Shown piece after piece: positions 1 to 15,930 of a stretch of 27,500 bases of DNA (position 1 is its first letter; each line of letters begins with the position of its first letter). Made by a program: the position numbers and the translations under genes. The notes under the pieces are model-generated. The model saw only the letters and a program-made list of their open reading frames with translations, searched no databases and was not told where the DNA came from. The DNA is from Turicibacter faecis (lineage in GTDB: Bacteria > Bacillota_I > Bacilli_A > MOL361 > Turicibacteraceae), in NCBI RefSeq assembly GCF_037076425.1, contig NZ_AP028127.1, positions 1 to 27,500 on the forward strand. Reading direction: 5' to 3'.

Positions 1-17
1 AGTCGCCAAAAGGGCGA
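1..17 (+). promoter_or_regulatory. 5' transcript-start hairpin of a promoter module cut off by the window edge
   Basis: The window opens with GTCGCC and the short hairpin TCGCC-AAAAG-GGCGA (3-17). The same block follows the -10 of the promoter at 134-162, and a degenerate form follows the one at 50-78. By analogy its start point would be near base 2, with the -35/-10 lying just outside the window. This is inference from the periodic layout (starts near 2, 85 and 169). Confidence 0.5.
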
Positions 18-49
18 TGGAAAAGAAAACAAAAAAAGTTAAAAAGTGT

Positions 50-78
50 TTGACAGAAATGGTTGAACATGATAAACT
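50..78 (+). promoter_or_regulatory. rRNA operon promoter (upstream of two visible)
   Basis: TTGACA (50-55), a 17-bp spacer and TAAACT (73-78) form a near-consensus vegetative promoter. A-rich tracts upstream could act as an UP element. The predicted start is the G at about 85, opening GTCGCC. A starting G fits the known control of Bacillus rRNA promoters by the GTP pool, but that is family knowledge, not shown here. Confidence 0.85.
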
Positions 79-133
79 AGAAAAGTCGCCAAGAGAGGCA
101 GACAAGAAATCTTACAAAAAAGATAAAAAACAT

Positions 134-162
134 TTGACAGAAAAAGTCGAATGTGGTAAGAT
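134..162 (+). promoter_or_regulatory. rRNA operon promoter (downstream of two visible)
   Basis: TTGACA (134-139), a 17-bp spacer and TAAGAT (157-162) form a second promoter 84 bp after the first. The predicted start is the G at about 169, again opening GTCGCC and a 5-bp hairpin (170-183). Both promoters read toward the 16S gene about 95 bp away. Confidence 0.85.
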
Positions 163-189
163 AAAGAAGTCGCCAAAAGGCGAGAGAAG

Positions 190-202
190 TTCTTTGAAAA
201 CT
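190..202 (+). promoter_or_regulatory. boxA-like antitermination element in the 16S leader
   Basis: TTCTTTGAAAACT matches the boxA-type sequence seen in Bacillus rRNA leaders, where Nus factors load to prevent premature termination. Almost the same element (ATCTTTGAAAACT) recurs before both 23S genes. A hairpin GCGAAA-GAAA-TTTCGC lies at 226-241, just upstream of 16S. The rest of 203-260 shows nothing else. Confidence 0.7.
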
Positions 203-260
203 AAACAGAACGTCAAGAATCATGAGCGAAAGAAATTTCGCAAGCTAAGGAAACAAACAA

Positions 261-1776
<1,516 letters not shown>

Positions 1777-1866
1777 TATGGAGAAAGAGACGTTCTGTTT
1801 AGTTTTGGGAGAATTTCGATTTTCCTAGAATTGATCTTTGAAAACTAGATATCTTCTGAAGAAGAA
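1777..1866 (+). other. 16S-23S spacer without tRNA, with boxA and the 5' half of the 23S processing stem
   Basis: A 90-nt spacer with no tRNA. It holds a boxA-like ATCTTTGAAAACT at 1834-1846. The 18-nt segment 1841-1858 (AAAACTAGATATCTTCTG) is perfectly complementary to 4889-4906 downstream of 23S, so the two would form the long-range stem normally cut by RNase III. The spacer from 1827 onward is repeated at 6053 before the second 23S gene. Confidence 0.8.
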
Positions 1867-4758
<2,892 letters not shown>

Positions 4759-4931
4759 AAATAGGAAAGGCAAAAACGAGCGATTATCACAGGCAGAAAG
4801 TGAAAAGAACTGAGGAATCACGAAGGTGATGAACAGTTATTGAACTTTACCACTGTGATGCGAGAGTTGCCGGACAAGAAGAAGTAAGCAGAAGATATCT
4901 AGTTTTGTGAGATTGATAAGATCTGACAGAA
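4759..4931 (+). other. 23S-5S spacer with the 3' half of the 23S processing stem
   Basis: Segment 4889-4906 is the perfect reverse complement of 1841-1858, giving an 18-bp stem that brackets 23S. Between 23S and this stem lie smaller self-complementary segments, for example TCACGAAGGTGA near 4818-4829. No tRNA or ORF is seen. Confidence 0.75.
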
Positions 4932-5043
4932 GGTCTAGTGATAAGGGCAAGGAGGGCACACCTGTTCCCATACCGAACACAGAAGTTAAGCTCCTTAGCG
5001 CCGAGGGTAGTACGCAAGTGCGAGAGTAGGACGTCGCTAGGCC
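4932..5043 (+). rRNA. rrf: 5S ribosomal RNA, copy 1
   Basis: A 112-nt gene whose ends pair as helix I (GGTCTAG with CTAGGCC). It contains the conserved CCCATACCGAACAC and GAAGTTAAGC segments. No terminator follows; the tRNA cluster begins 11 bases later, so the transcript probably continues. Confidence 0.95.
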
Positions 5044-5054
5044 ATAAATAAAAA

Positions 5055-5131
5055 GCCTCAATAGCTCAGTTGGTTAGAGCACTTGACTGTTAATCAAGGG
5101 GTCCTAGGTTCGAGTCCTAGTTGGGGCGCCA
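5055..5131 (+). tRNA. tRNA-Asn (GUU)
   Basis: A 77-nt cloverleaf with a 7-bp acceptor stem GCCTCAA/TTGGGGC (one wobble), anticodon loop CTGTTAA and encoded CCA. First of eleven tRNAs between the two 23S-5S blocks. Confidence 0.96.
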
Positions 5132-5140
5132 TTAAAAAAT

Positions 5141-5217
5141 GGCCCGTTGGTGAAGCGGTTTAACACACATGCCTTTCACGCATGCATACACGGGTTCGAA
5201 TCCCGTACGGGTCACCA
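5141..5217 (+). tRNA. tRNA-Glu (UUC)
   Basis: A 77-nt cloverleaf, acceptor GGCCCGT/ACGGGTC, anticodon loop CTTTCAC within stem CATGC/GCATG, CCA encoded. Confidence 0.96.
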
Positions 5218-5231
5218 TTAAAAATAAAAGT

Positions 5232-5307
5232 GGAGGATTAGCTCAGCTGGGAGAGCATCTGCCTTACAAGCAGAGGGTCGGCGGTTCGAGCCCGTCATCC
5301 TCCACCA
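5232..5307 (+). tRNA. tRNA-Val (UAC)
   Basis: A 76-nt cloverleaf, acceptor GGAGGAT/ATCCTCC, anticodon loop CTTACAA within TCTGC/GCAGA, CCA encoded. Confidence 0.96.
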
Positions 5308-5313
5308 TAAAGA

Positions 5314-5389
<76 letters not shown>

Positions 5390-5405
5390 TATAATAAAAG
5401 AATAC

Positions 5406-5490
5406 GGTGGGGTAGCGAAGTGGCTAAACGCGGCGGACTGTAAATCCGCTCTCTGAGAGTTCGGCGGTTCGAATCCGTCCCCCACCACCA
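5406..5490 (+). tRNA. tRNA-Tyr (GUA)
   Basis: An 85-nt class II tRNA with a long variable arm, acceptor GGTGGGG/CCCCACC, anticodon loop CTGTAAA within GCGGA/TCCGC, CCA encoded. Confidence 0.96.
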
Positions 5491-5498
5491 CTTAAGAA

Positions 5499-5573
5499 TG
5501 GGCTATAGCCAAGCGGTAAGGCAACGGACTTTGACTCCGTCATGCGCTGGTTCGAATCCAGCTAGCCCAGCCA
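5499..5573 (+). tRNA. tRNA-Gln (UUG)
   Basis: A 75-nt cloverleaf, acceptor TGGGCTA/TAGCCCA, anticodon loop CTTTGAC within ACGGA/TCCGT, CCA encoded. Confidence 0.96.
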
Positions 5574-5578
5574 ATGAT

Positions 5579-5654
5579 GTCCTGCTAGCTCAGTTGGTAG
5601 AGCATCTGACTTTTAATCAGAGGGTCAGAGGTTCGAGTCCTCTGCAGGACACCA
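5579..5654 (+). tRNA. tRNA-Lys (UUU)
   Basis: A 76-nt cloverleaf, acceptor GTCCTGC/GCAGGAC, anticodon loop CTTTTAA within TCTGA/TCAGA, CCA encoded. Followed by the longest gap in the cluster (41 nt), which begins with a T-run but has no terminator hairpin. Confidence 0.96.
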
Positions 5655-5695
5655 TTTTTTTAACTGAAAAAGAGTACATAAAGCATAGATAAAAA

Positions 5696-5784
5696 GCCTG
5701 GGTGGCGGAACTGGTAGACGCACAGGACTTAAAATCCTGCGGGTGGTGACACCCGTGCCGGTTCGATTCCGGCCCTAGGCACCA
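5696..5784 (+). tRNA. tRNA-Leu (UAA)
   Basis: An 89-nt class II tRNA with a long variable arm, acceptor GCCTGGG/CCTAGGC, anticodon loop CTTAAAA within CAGGA/TCCTG, CCA encoded. Confidence 0.96.
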
Positions 5785-5792
5785 ACTAAATA

Positions 5793-5869
5793 GCGCCCAT
5801 AGCTCAATTGGATAGAGCGTTTGACTACGGATCAAAAGGTTAGGGGTTCGACTCCTCTTGGGCGCGCCA
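5793..5869 (+). tRNA. tRNA-Arg (ACG)
   Basis: A 77-nt cloverleaf, acceptor GCGCCCA/TGGGCGC, anticodon loop CTACGGA within TTTGA/TCAAA, CCA encoded. The wobble A34 is normally edited to inosine by TadA. Confidence 0.96.
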
Positions 5870-5876
5870 TAAAAAA

Positions 5877-5953
5877 CGGGAAGTGGCTCAGCTTGGTAGA
5901 GCACCTGGTTTGGGACCAGGGGGTCGCAGGTTCGAATCCTGTCTTCCCGACCA
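5877..5953 (+). tRNA. tRNA-Pro (UGG)
   Basis: A 77-nt cloverleaf, acceptor CGGGAAG/CTTCCCG, anticodon loop TTTGGGA within CCTGG/CCAGG, CCA encoded. Confidence 0.96.
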
Positions 5954-5973
5954 TTAAAAAAGAAAAAGAGAAT

Positions 5974-6049
5974 GGGGACTTAGCTCAGCTGGGAGAGCGC
6001 CTGCCTTGCACGCAGGAGGTCAGGGGTTCGATCCCCCTAGTCTCCACCA
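5974..6049 (+). tRNA. tRNA-Ala (UGC)
   Basis: A 76-nt cloverleaf, acceptor GGGGACT/AGTCTCC, anticodon loop CTTGCAC within CCTGC/GCAGG, CCA encoded. It is the last tRNA. The 23S-flanking repeat (AGAATTGATC at 6053) starts four bases later, so this Ala tRNA occupies the place usual for a 16S-23S spacer tRNA although no 16S precedes it. Confidence 0.96.
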
Positions 6050-6092
6050 AAAAGAATTGATCTTTGAAAACTAGATATCTTCTGAAGAAGAA

Positions 6093-8985
<2,893 letters not shown>

Positions 8986-9158
8986 AAATAGGAAAGGCAA
9001 AAACGAGCGATTATCACAGGCAGAAAGTGAAAAGAACTGAGGAATCACGAAGGTGATGAACAGTTATTGAACTTTACCACTGTGATGCGAGAGTTGCCGG
9101 ACAAGAAGAAGTAAGCAGAAGATATCTAGTTTTGTGAGATTGATAAGATCTGACAGAA
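8986..9158 (+). other. 23S-5S spacer, copy 2, with processing stem
   Basis: I saw no difference from 4759-4931. The segment corresponding to 4889-4906 lies at 9116-9133 and can pair with 6067-6084 upstream of the second 23S. Confidence 0.75.
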
Positions 9159-9270
9159 GGTCTAGTGATAAGGGCAAGGAGGGCACACCTGTTCCCATAC
9201 CGAACACAGAAGTTAAGCTCCTTAGCGCCGAGGGTAGTACGCAAGTGCGAGAGTAGGACGTCGCTAGGCC
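9159..9270 (+). rRNA. rrf: 5S ribosomal RNA, copy 2
   Basis: The same 112-nt gene as 4932-5043, with helix I GGTCTAG/CTAGGCC. Here a terminator follows immediately, marking the end of the rRNA/tRNA unit. Confidence 0.95.
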
Positions 9271-9274
9271 ATAA

Positions 9275-9317
9275 ATAGAAAAAGCAAGGAATAATTATTT
9301 TTCCTTGCTTTTTCTAT
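9275..9317 (+). terminator. rRNA operon terminator
   Basis: A perfect 17-bp stem (9275-9291 with 9301-9317) centred on AAGCAAGGAA/TTCCTTGCTT, with a 9-nt AT loop and T-rich descending arm. It closes the transcript that starts at the promoters at 50-162. Confidence 0.9.
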
Positions 9318-9339
9318 ATTAGTTTATAAATATTTCTTA

Positions 9340-9368
9340 TTGTATTCTTAAAATATATCTGATAATAT
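9340..9368 (+). promoter_or_regulatory. pyrG promoter
   Basis: TTGTAT (9340-9345), a 17-bp spacer and TAATAT (9363-9368). Transcription should begin near 9374-9376 (GAGCCC), about 78 nt before the pyrG start codon. Confidence 0.75.
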
Positions 9369-9388
9369 ATTTAAGAGCCCTAAAATTT

Positions 9389-9417
9389 GCTCTCCATTGC
9401 GGAGGGCTTATTTTTTT
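9389..9417 (+). terminator. pyrG leader attenuator
   Basis: A 7-bp hairpin GCTCTCC-ATTGC-GGAGGGC (9389-9407) followed by TTATTTTTTT sits between the promoter and pyrG, so it can stop transcription before the gene. In Bacillus pyrG a similar leader terminator is opened when CTP is low by extra G residues added at the transcript start. Here the predicted start is GAGCCC rather than a G run. The GGAGGGCT arm can also pair with AGCCCT at 9376-9381. Attenuation is likely; the exact mechanism is uncertain. Confidence 0.65.
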
Positions 9418-9452
9418 ATCTAAGACAAAAACTATTAGCGGAGGAATAATAA

Positions 9453-11057
<1,605 letters not shown>

Positions 11058-11070
11058 TTATCAATTATAG

Positions 11071-11116
11071 TTAGGGGATTATCCTATTGAGTTAGGTTAA
11101 TTACCCTAATTTTTTT
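11071..11116 (+). terminator. pyrG terminator
   Basis: TTAGGG (11071-11076) pairs with CCCTAA (11104-11109), extended inside by ATTA/TAAT with a mismatch, followed by seven T residues. Confidence 0.7.
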
Positions 11117-11126
11117 ATTTTTAGGG

Positions 11127-11155
11127 ATTACAGATAGTCAGTTGTTTGGTATAAT
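11127..11155 (+). promoter_or_regulatory. Promoter for the 17-codon ORF unit
   Basis: A perfect TATAAT (11150-11155) with a weak -35 ATTACA (11127-11132) at 17-bp spacing. The predicted start is about 11162. Confidence 0.6.
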
Positions 11156-11190
11156 ATTAATGTTCAATTTTAAATATAAAGGTGAAAATT

Positions 11191-11244
11191 ATGAAACTGA
11201 CAAGTATGGAGACTAACTTAATAGGTTTATTATATATTTTATAG
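11191..11244 (+). CDS. 17-residue short ORF, possible leader peptide
   Basis: ATG at 11191 with a good Shine-Dalgarno (AAAGGTG, about 6 nt upstream) opens a short frame encoding MKLTSMETNLIGLLYIL. The C-terminal half is rich in Leu and Ile. The TAG stop (11242-11244) lies on the first bases of the following terminator stem. The compact order promoter, SD, ORF, terminator, then the oxidoreductase gene fits a transcription-attenuation leader peptide or an independent small-protein gene. I cannot tell which, and no clear anti-terminator helix was found. Confidence 0.45.
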   Translation: MKLTSMETNLIGLLYIL

Positions 11245-11273
11245 CACGCTATGCTCGCATAGGGTGCTTTTTT
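11243..11273 (+). terminator. Terminator after the 17-codon ORF, upstream of the oxidoreductase gene
   Basis: AGCAC-g-CTATG (11243-11253), loop CTCG, CATAG-g-GTGCT (11258-11268) and a T run. The left arm overlaps the stop codon of the short ORF, so a ribosome paused there would block the hairpin. Confidence 0.8.
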
Positions 11274-11313
11274 GTTGGTATATACCAGACTTGTTTAAAG
11301 GAGTGTTTGCTGG

Positions 11314-12729
11314 ATGAATAGTTATGATGTGATTATTGTTGGTGCAGGACCGGCAGGAATTTTTGCCGCTTATGAGTTGTCATTAAAGAATAAGGATTTA
11401 AAGGTTGCGTTGATTGATAAAGGGCTAGATATTTACCGACGTCGATGCCCAATACTTGAGCATAAAATAAAGAAATGTCCAGTGATTAAAGATCATGTAG
11501 GTTGTATGCCGGCGTGTTCTATTACGAATGGCTTTGGTGGGGCAGGGGCCTATTCAGATGGTAAATTTAATATTACACATGAGTTTGGTGGATGGATGAC
11601 AGATTATTTATCAAACACTGAAGTAGAAGATTTGATAGAATACGTGGATAATATTAATTTAAGGCACGGAGCAACTAGTGATATTACAGATCCAACGACT
11701 GATAAAGTTCGTGAGATTGAGAAACGTGGTTATGCTGTAGGATTGAAATTGTTACGTGCGAAAGTTCGACATTTAGGGACGGAACAAAATTTAGAAATAT
11801 TAAAGAGTATTTATGAGGAAATGAAAGATCGTGTGGATTATCATTTTAAAACTGAAGTTAAGGATGTCATTGTTGAAAACAATGAAGTTCGCGGTGTGGT
11901 CCTTGCAAATGGAGAGACAATGAAAGCAAATCAAGTTTTCTTAGCTCCTGGGCGTGATGGATCAGTTTGGTTAAAAGATGTGATGCGTGGTCAAAAAATC
12001 CCAATGAAGAATTTACAAGTCGATATTGGGGTACGTGTTGAAACTTCGGATATTGTTATGCAAGAGATTAATGAACATTTATACGAAGGAAAGTTTATGT
12101 ATCGTACGAGTGTTGGAACAGTAGTTCGAACATTTTGTTCAAATCCATCAGGACATGTTGTAGTGGAAAATCATTCAGGAACGATGTTGGCGAACGGTCA
12201 TGCTTATAAGGACCCTAAACTTGGAAGTAAGAATACTAATTTTGCTTTATTAGTCTCTCATACGTTTGAGGAGCCTTTCGATCAACCGAATGAATTTGCA
12301 CATGAGGTGTCTCATTTAGCAAATAAGTTATCAAATGGTTCGATTATTGTGCAGAAGTACGGGGATATTTTGAAGGGAAGACGTACGACGCCTAAACGAT
12401 TAAAAGAAGGATTTGTTGAACCAACACTTAAGGAGGCTGTCCCAGGTGATTTAGGATTAGTGCTTCCATATAATACGATGAAGTCATTAATTGAAATGAC
12501 GGAAGCTCTTGACCATGTGACTCCAGGTATTGCTTCTGAGCATACGTTGTTTTATGGTGTAGAGGCAAAGTTCTACTCTGCCCGTCCTGAAATTGATAAT
12601 AAATTCGAAACAAAGGTAAAAGGTTTATTTGTAGGTGGCGATGGGGCTGGTGTGACTCGCGGACTGGCGCAGGCAGGAGCGAGTGGTGTTCTAGTAGCAC
12701 GTCATATCTTAGACCGCTATGAGGCATAG
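11314..12729 (+). CDS. FAD-dependent oxidoreductase of the COG2509 type
   Basis: A predicted flavoprotein of 471 residues, annotated in many Firmicutes as an uncharacterised NAD(FAD)-utilising dehydrogenase. The N-terminus holds the Rossmann FAD motif (IIVGAGPAGIFAAYE, about 7-21). A cysteine-rich segment follows (RRRCP ... KKCP ... GCMPAC) and then GFGGAGAYSDGKFN, typical of this family. The C-terminus has GGDGAGVTRGLAQAGASG, closing the FAD site. Substrate unknown. The ATG is supported by AAAGGAG nine bases upstream. No terminator separates it from purA 85 bp downstream, so co-transcription is possible. Preceded by a leader-like unit (11127-11273). Confidence 0.85.
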   Translation: MNSYDVIIVGAGPAGIFAAYELSLKNKDLKVALIDKGLDIYRRRCPILEHKIKKCPVIKDHVGCMPACSITNGFGGAGAYSDGKFNITHEFGGWMTDYLSNTEVEDLIEYVDNINLRHGATSDITDPTTDKVREIEKRGYAVGLKLLRAKVRHLGTEQNLEILKSIYEEMKDRVDYHFKTEVKDVIVENNEVRGVVLANGETMKANQVFLAPGRDGSVWLKDVMRGQKIPMKNLQVDIGVRVETSDIVMQEINEHLYEGKFMYRTSVGTVVRTFCSNPSGHVVVENHSGTMLANGHAYKDPKLGSKNTNFALLVSHTFEEPFDQPNEFAHEVSHLANKLSNGSIIVQKYGDILKGRRTTPKRLKEGFVEPTLKEAVPGDLGLVLPYNTMKSLIEMTEALDHVTPGIASEHTLFYGVEAKFYSARPEIDNKFETKVKGLFVGGDGAGVTRGLAQAGASGVLVARHILDRYEA

Positions 12730-12796
12730 GGTTGATAAAATAAATTTATTAGGAAAGTTTCTAAGATATTGTAGTAAATATTAAATTCTATTATAA

Positions 12797-14095
<1,299 letters not shown>

Positions 14096-14183
14096 TTGGG
14101 GACAATTTTTAATTTAGATTTTTCGTTTTTATTAAAGAGTGAGAAGGCATTAATTGTATCAAAGTGGGATTTTTATAAGAAAA

Positions 14184-14212
14184 AAGCGACGCATTTTGCG
14201 TTGCTTTTTTTT
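14184..14212 (+). terminator. purA terminator
   Basis: A 10-bp stem AAGCGACGCA/TGCGTTGCTT (one G-T pair) with a TTT loop, followed by a run of T. Confidence 0.88.
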
Positions 14213-14255
14213 AGCTTTGATGTAAAATAGTGGTATAAAAGGAGGTTGTTATGGG

Positions 14256-14537
14256 ATGAAGAAATGGTATTATATTATTTTTTTAGGGTGTTTGTTTTGT
14301 TTTAATCAGGCCTTCAAATCATATGTTGAGTTATACGGATTATTAGAAGGGGTTTTTGTGGGGTTAGTGATTGCCTTTTTGTGTAAATTAGCATTTAATG
14401 TTGTGACGAAGACGATTATTTTTATTGCGATTGTGTGCGGGTTATTAGTATTTTTAATTTCTTCAGGTTATTTAACACTTCCAGGAGAACTGATGAATCT
14501 TTTTAACCTTTCACATATATTTCATAGTTTTTTCTAA
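14256..14537 (+). CDS. Small hydrophobic membrane protein, function unknown
   Basis: A 93-residue, strongly hydrophobic protein with about three predicted membrane segments (roughly 4-22, 30-50 and 55-75) and few charges. I do not recognise a family. The Shine-Dalgarno GGAGG (14241-14245) lies 10 bases before ATG 14256; another ATG at 14251 would stop after two codons (ATG-GGA-TGA), so 14256 is chosen. It sits between the purA terminator and the thioredoxin-like gene, 42 bp upstream of the latter and without a terminator between, so the two may be co-transcribed. Confidence 0.7.
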   Translation: MKKWYYIIFLGCLFCFNQAFKSYVELYGLLEGVFVGLVIAFLCKLAFNVVTKTIIFIAIVCGLLVFLISSGYLTLPGELMNLFNLSHIFHSFF

Positions 14538-14579
14538 TATTTGAGTTATAATAAGAGAGGAAGTAAAGGAGTAGTTATT

Positions 14580-15164
14580 ATGAAGAAAATTTTAATTGGA
14601 TTAGTAGCAGTTGTTGTTATTGCGGTCACGGCTAACTTCCTATTTCCATCAGTTAATTCATTGGCTGATTTAAAAAGGATTGATTATCGAGATTCATTCA
14701 GTCAGAAGGAATCGGAGTATTATGTTTATTTTTATCAAGAAAGTTGTCCACTTTGTTTGCAATTTAGTCCCGAGTTAGTGGCGGCTTATAATGATAATGG
14801 AGCCCCAATTTATGTAGTTGATATGGCAGCCGATCAAAATGTTGGTGCTTGGTATGATTGGGATGCACATAAAAAACAGTATACGAAGGTTATTGGTAAG
14901 GTTGAAAATGGAGTACAGGTATTTAATGAGGGTGAATCGAGTGCAAAATATCCATCAAATGAAGGATGGGTCATTTCTGTAAAGGATAACAATGAGATTG
15001 TTGCTTATAATGATACGCCTATGAATAATCGTTTGCCACAGTCTGCCGAAGAGATTCAAGTATCCGGGACGCCAGCATTGCTTAAGATTAAAGATGGAAA
15101 GTTCGCGGGATATGCTGAGGGAGTGGCTGAGGCGCGACAATTGTTAGGAACATATAAAAAATAA
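14580..15164 (+). CDS. Membrane-anchored thioredoxin-like protein
   Basis: A 194-residue protein with an N-terminal hydrophobic segment (about 4-22) acting as membrane anchor or uncleaved signal, so the domain should face outside. The thioredoxin fold is indicated by YFYQESCPLCLQF with redox motif CPLC (Cys56, Cys59) and by SGTPALLKI carrying the expected cis-proline (Pro165). About 105 residues separate the CXXC and cis-Pro, against about 40 in thioredoxin, implying a 60-70-residue insertion. A likely role is thiol-disulfide exchange at the surface, inferred only from the motifs. ATG 14580 follows AAAGGAG; a TTG at 14541 is in frame but has no good ribosome site. Confidence 0.75.
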   Translation: MKKILIGLVAVVVIAVTANFLFPSVNSLADLKRIDYRDSFSQKESEYYVYFYQESCPLCLQFSPELVAAYNDNGAPIYVVDMAADQNVGAWYDWDAHKKQYTKVIGKVENGVQVFNEGESSAKYPSNEGWVISVKDNNEIVAYNDTPMNNRLPQSAEEIQVSGTPALLKIKDGKFAGYAEGVAEARQLLGTYKK

Positions 15165-15171
15165 ATGAGCT

Positions 15172-15201
15172 AATCTTGCTTTAAAAAAAGCAAGATTTTT
15201 T
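15172..15201 (+). terminator. Terminator between the thioredoxin-like gene and the two-component system
   Basis: An 11-bp perfect stem AATCTTGCTTT/AAAGCAAGATT with an AAAA loop and T tail. Confidence 0.88.
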
Positions 15202-15231
15202 ATAATATAAATAGTATAAGAGGTGAAGAAG

Positions 15232-15924
15232 ATGAAACATATTTTTGTAATAGATGATGATGCAAACATCAGACAGTTAATTTTAAGGTATTTGGAAAAG
15301 GAAGGTTATCGTGTGACGACGTTTGAAAATGCGGACACGGTATTAGAGGCTTTTAATGCGATGCAGCCAGACGCCCTAGTTTTGGATATTATGATGCCTG
15401 GGACGATGGATGGACTTGATTTATGTAAAAAGATTCGAATGGTGAGCCAGGTTCCAATTATTTTTGTTTCTGCAAAAGATGAGGCGGTTGATCGTATTAT
15501 TGGGCTTGAATTAGGGGCAGATGATTATTTATCTAAGCCATTTAGTCCTCGTGAGTTGTTGGTTCGATTAAAGATTATTTTTCGTCGAATTGAACCGGTG
15601 GTGATTAATGAGGTGGAGACGAGTATTTATCAAATTAAGGATATGAAGATTGATGACTCGAAGCGTGTTTGCACGGTGAATGATGTGGAGATGACGTTAA
15701 CTAATAATGAATATATGTTACTAGCTTATTTGGTGAAAAATAAAAATATTTCATTTACTCGTGAAAATTTGATTCAGAATATATGGGGATACGATTATGT
15801 GGGGGAATCTCGCATGATTGACGACTTGGTAAAACGCCTTCGTAAAAAATTAAAAGCGATGAATGCTAAGGTGGAAATTACTACAGTCTGGGGTTATGGT
15901 TATCGAATTGATGATAATAATTAG
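15232..15924 (+). CDS. Response regulator, OmpR/PhoB type
   Basis: A 230-residue DNA-binding response regulator. The receiver domain (about 1-118) has the acidic pocket Asp8-Asp9-Asp10, the phospho-acceptor Asp52 in LVLDIMMPG and the conserved Lys in DDYLSKPFSP. The C-terminal winged-helix domain (about 130-228) ends in TTVWGYGYRID, typical of the OmpR family. The ATG at 15232 is preferred to a GTG at 15223 because the Shine-Dalgarno AGAGGTG overlaps that GTG. The partner kinase starts six bases after the stop. Targets are unknown; the thioredoxin-like and membrane genes upstream are candidates only by position. Confidence 0.92.
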   Translation: MKHIFVIDDDANIRQLILRYLEKEGYRVTTFENADTVLEAFNAMQPDALVLDIMMPGTMDGLDLCKKIRMVSQVPIIFVSAKDEAVDRIIGLELGADDYLSKPFSPRELLVRLKIIFRRIEPVVINEVETSIYQIKDMKIDDSKRVCTVNDVEMTLTNNEYMLLAYLVKNKNISFTRENLIQNIWGYDYVGESRMIDDLVKRLRKKLKAMNAKVEITTVWGYGYRIDDNN

Positions 15925-15930
15925 GTGTGA

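Noticed and set aside
14541-14579. TTG start extending the thioredoxin-like protein by 13 residues
   Set aside because: No ribosome site before the TTG, and a clear AAAGGAG precedes the ATG at 14580. The extension would also push the signal/anchor segment inward.
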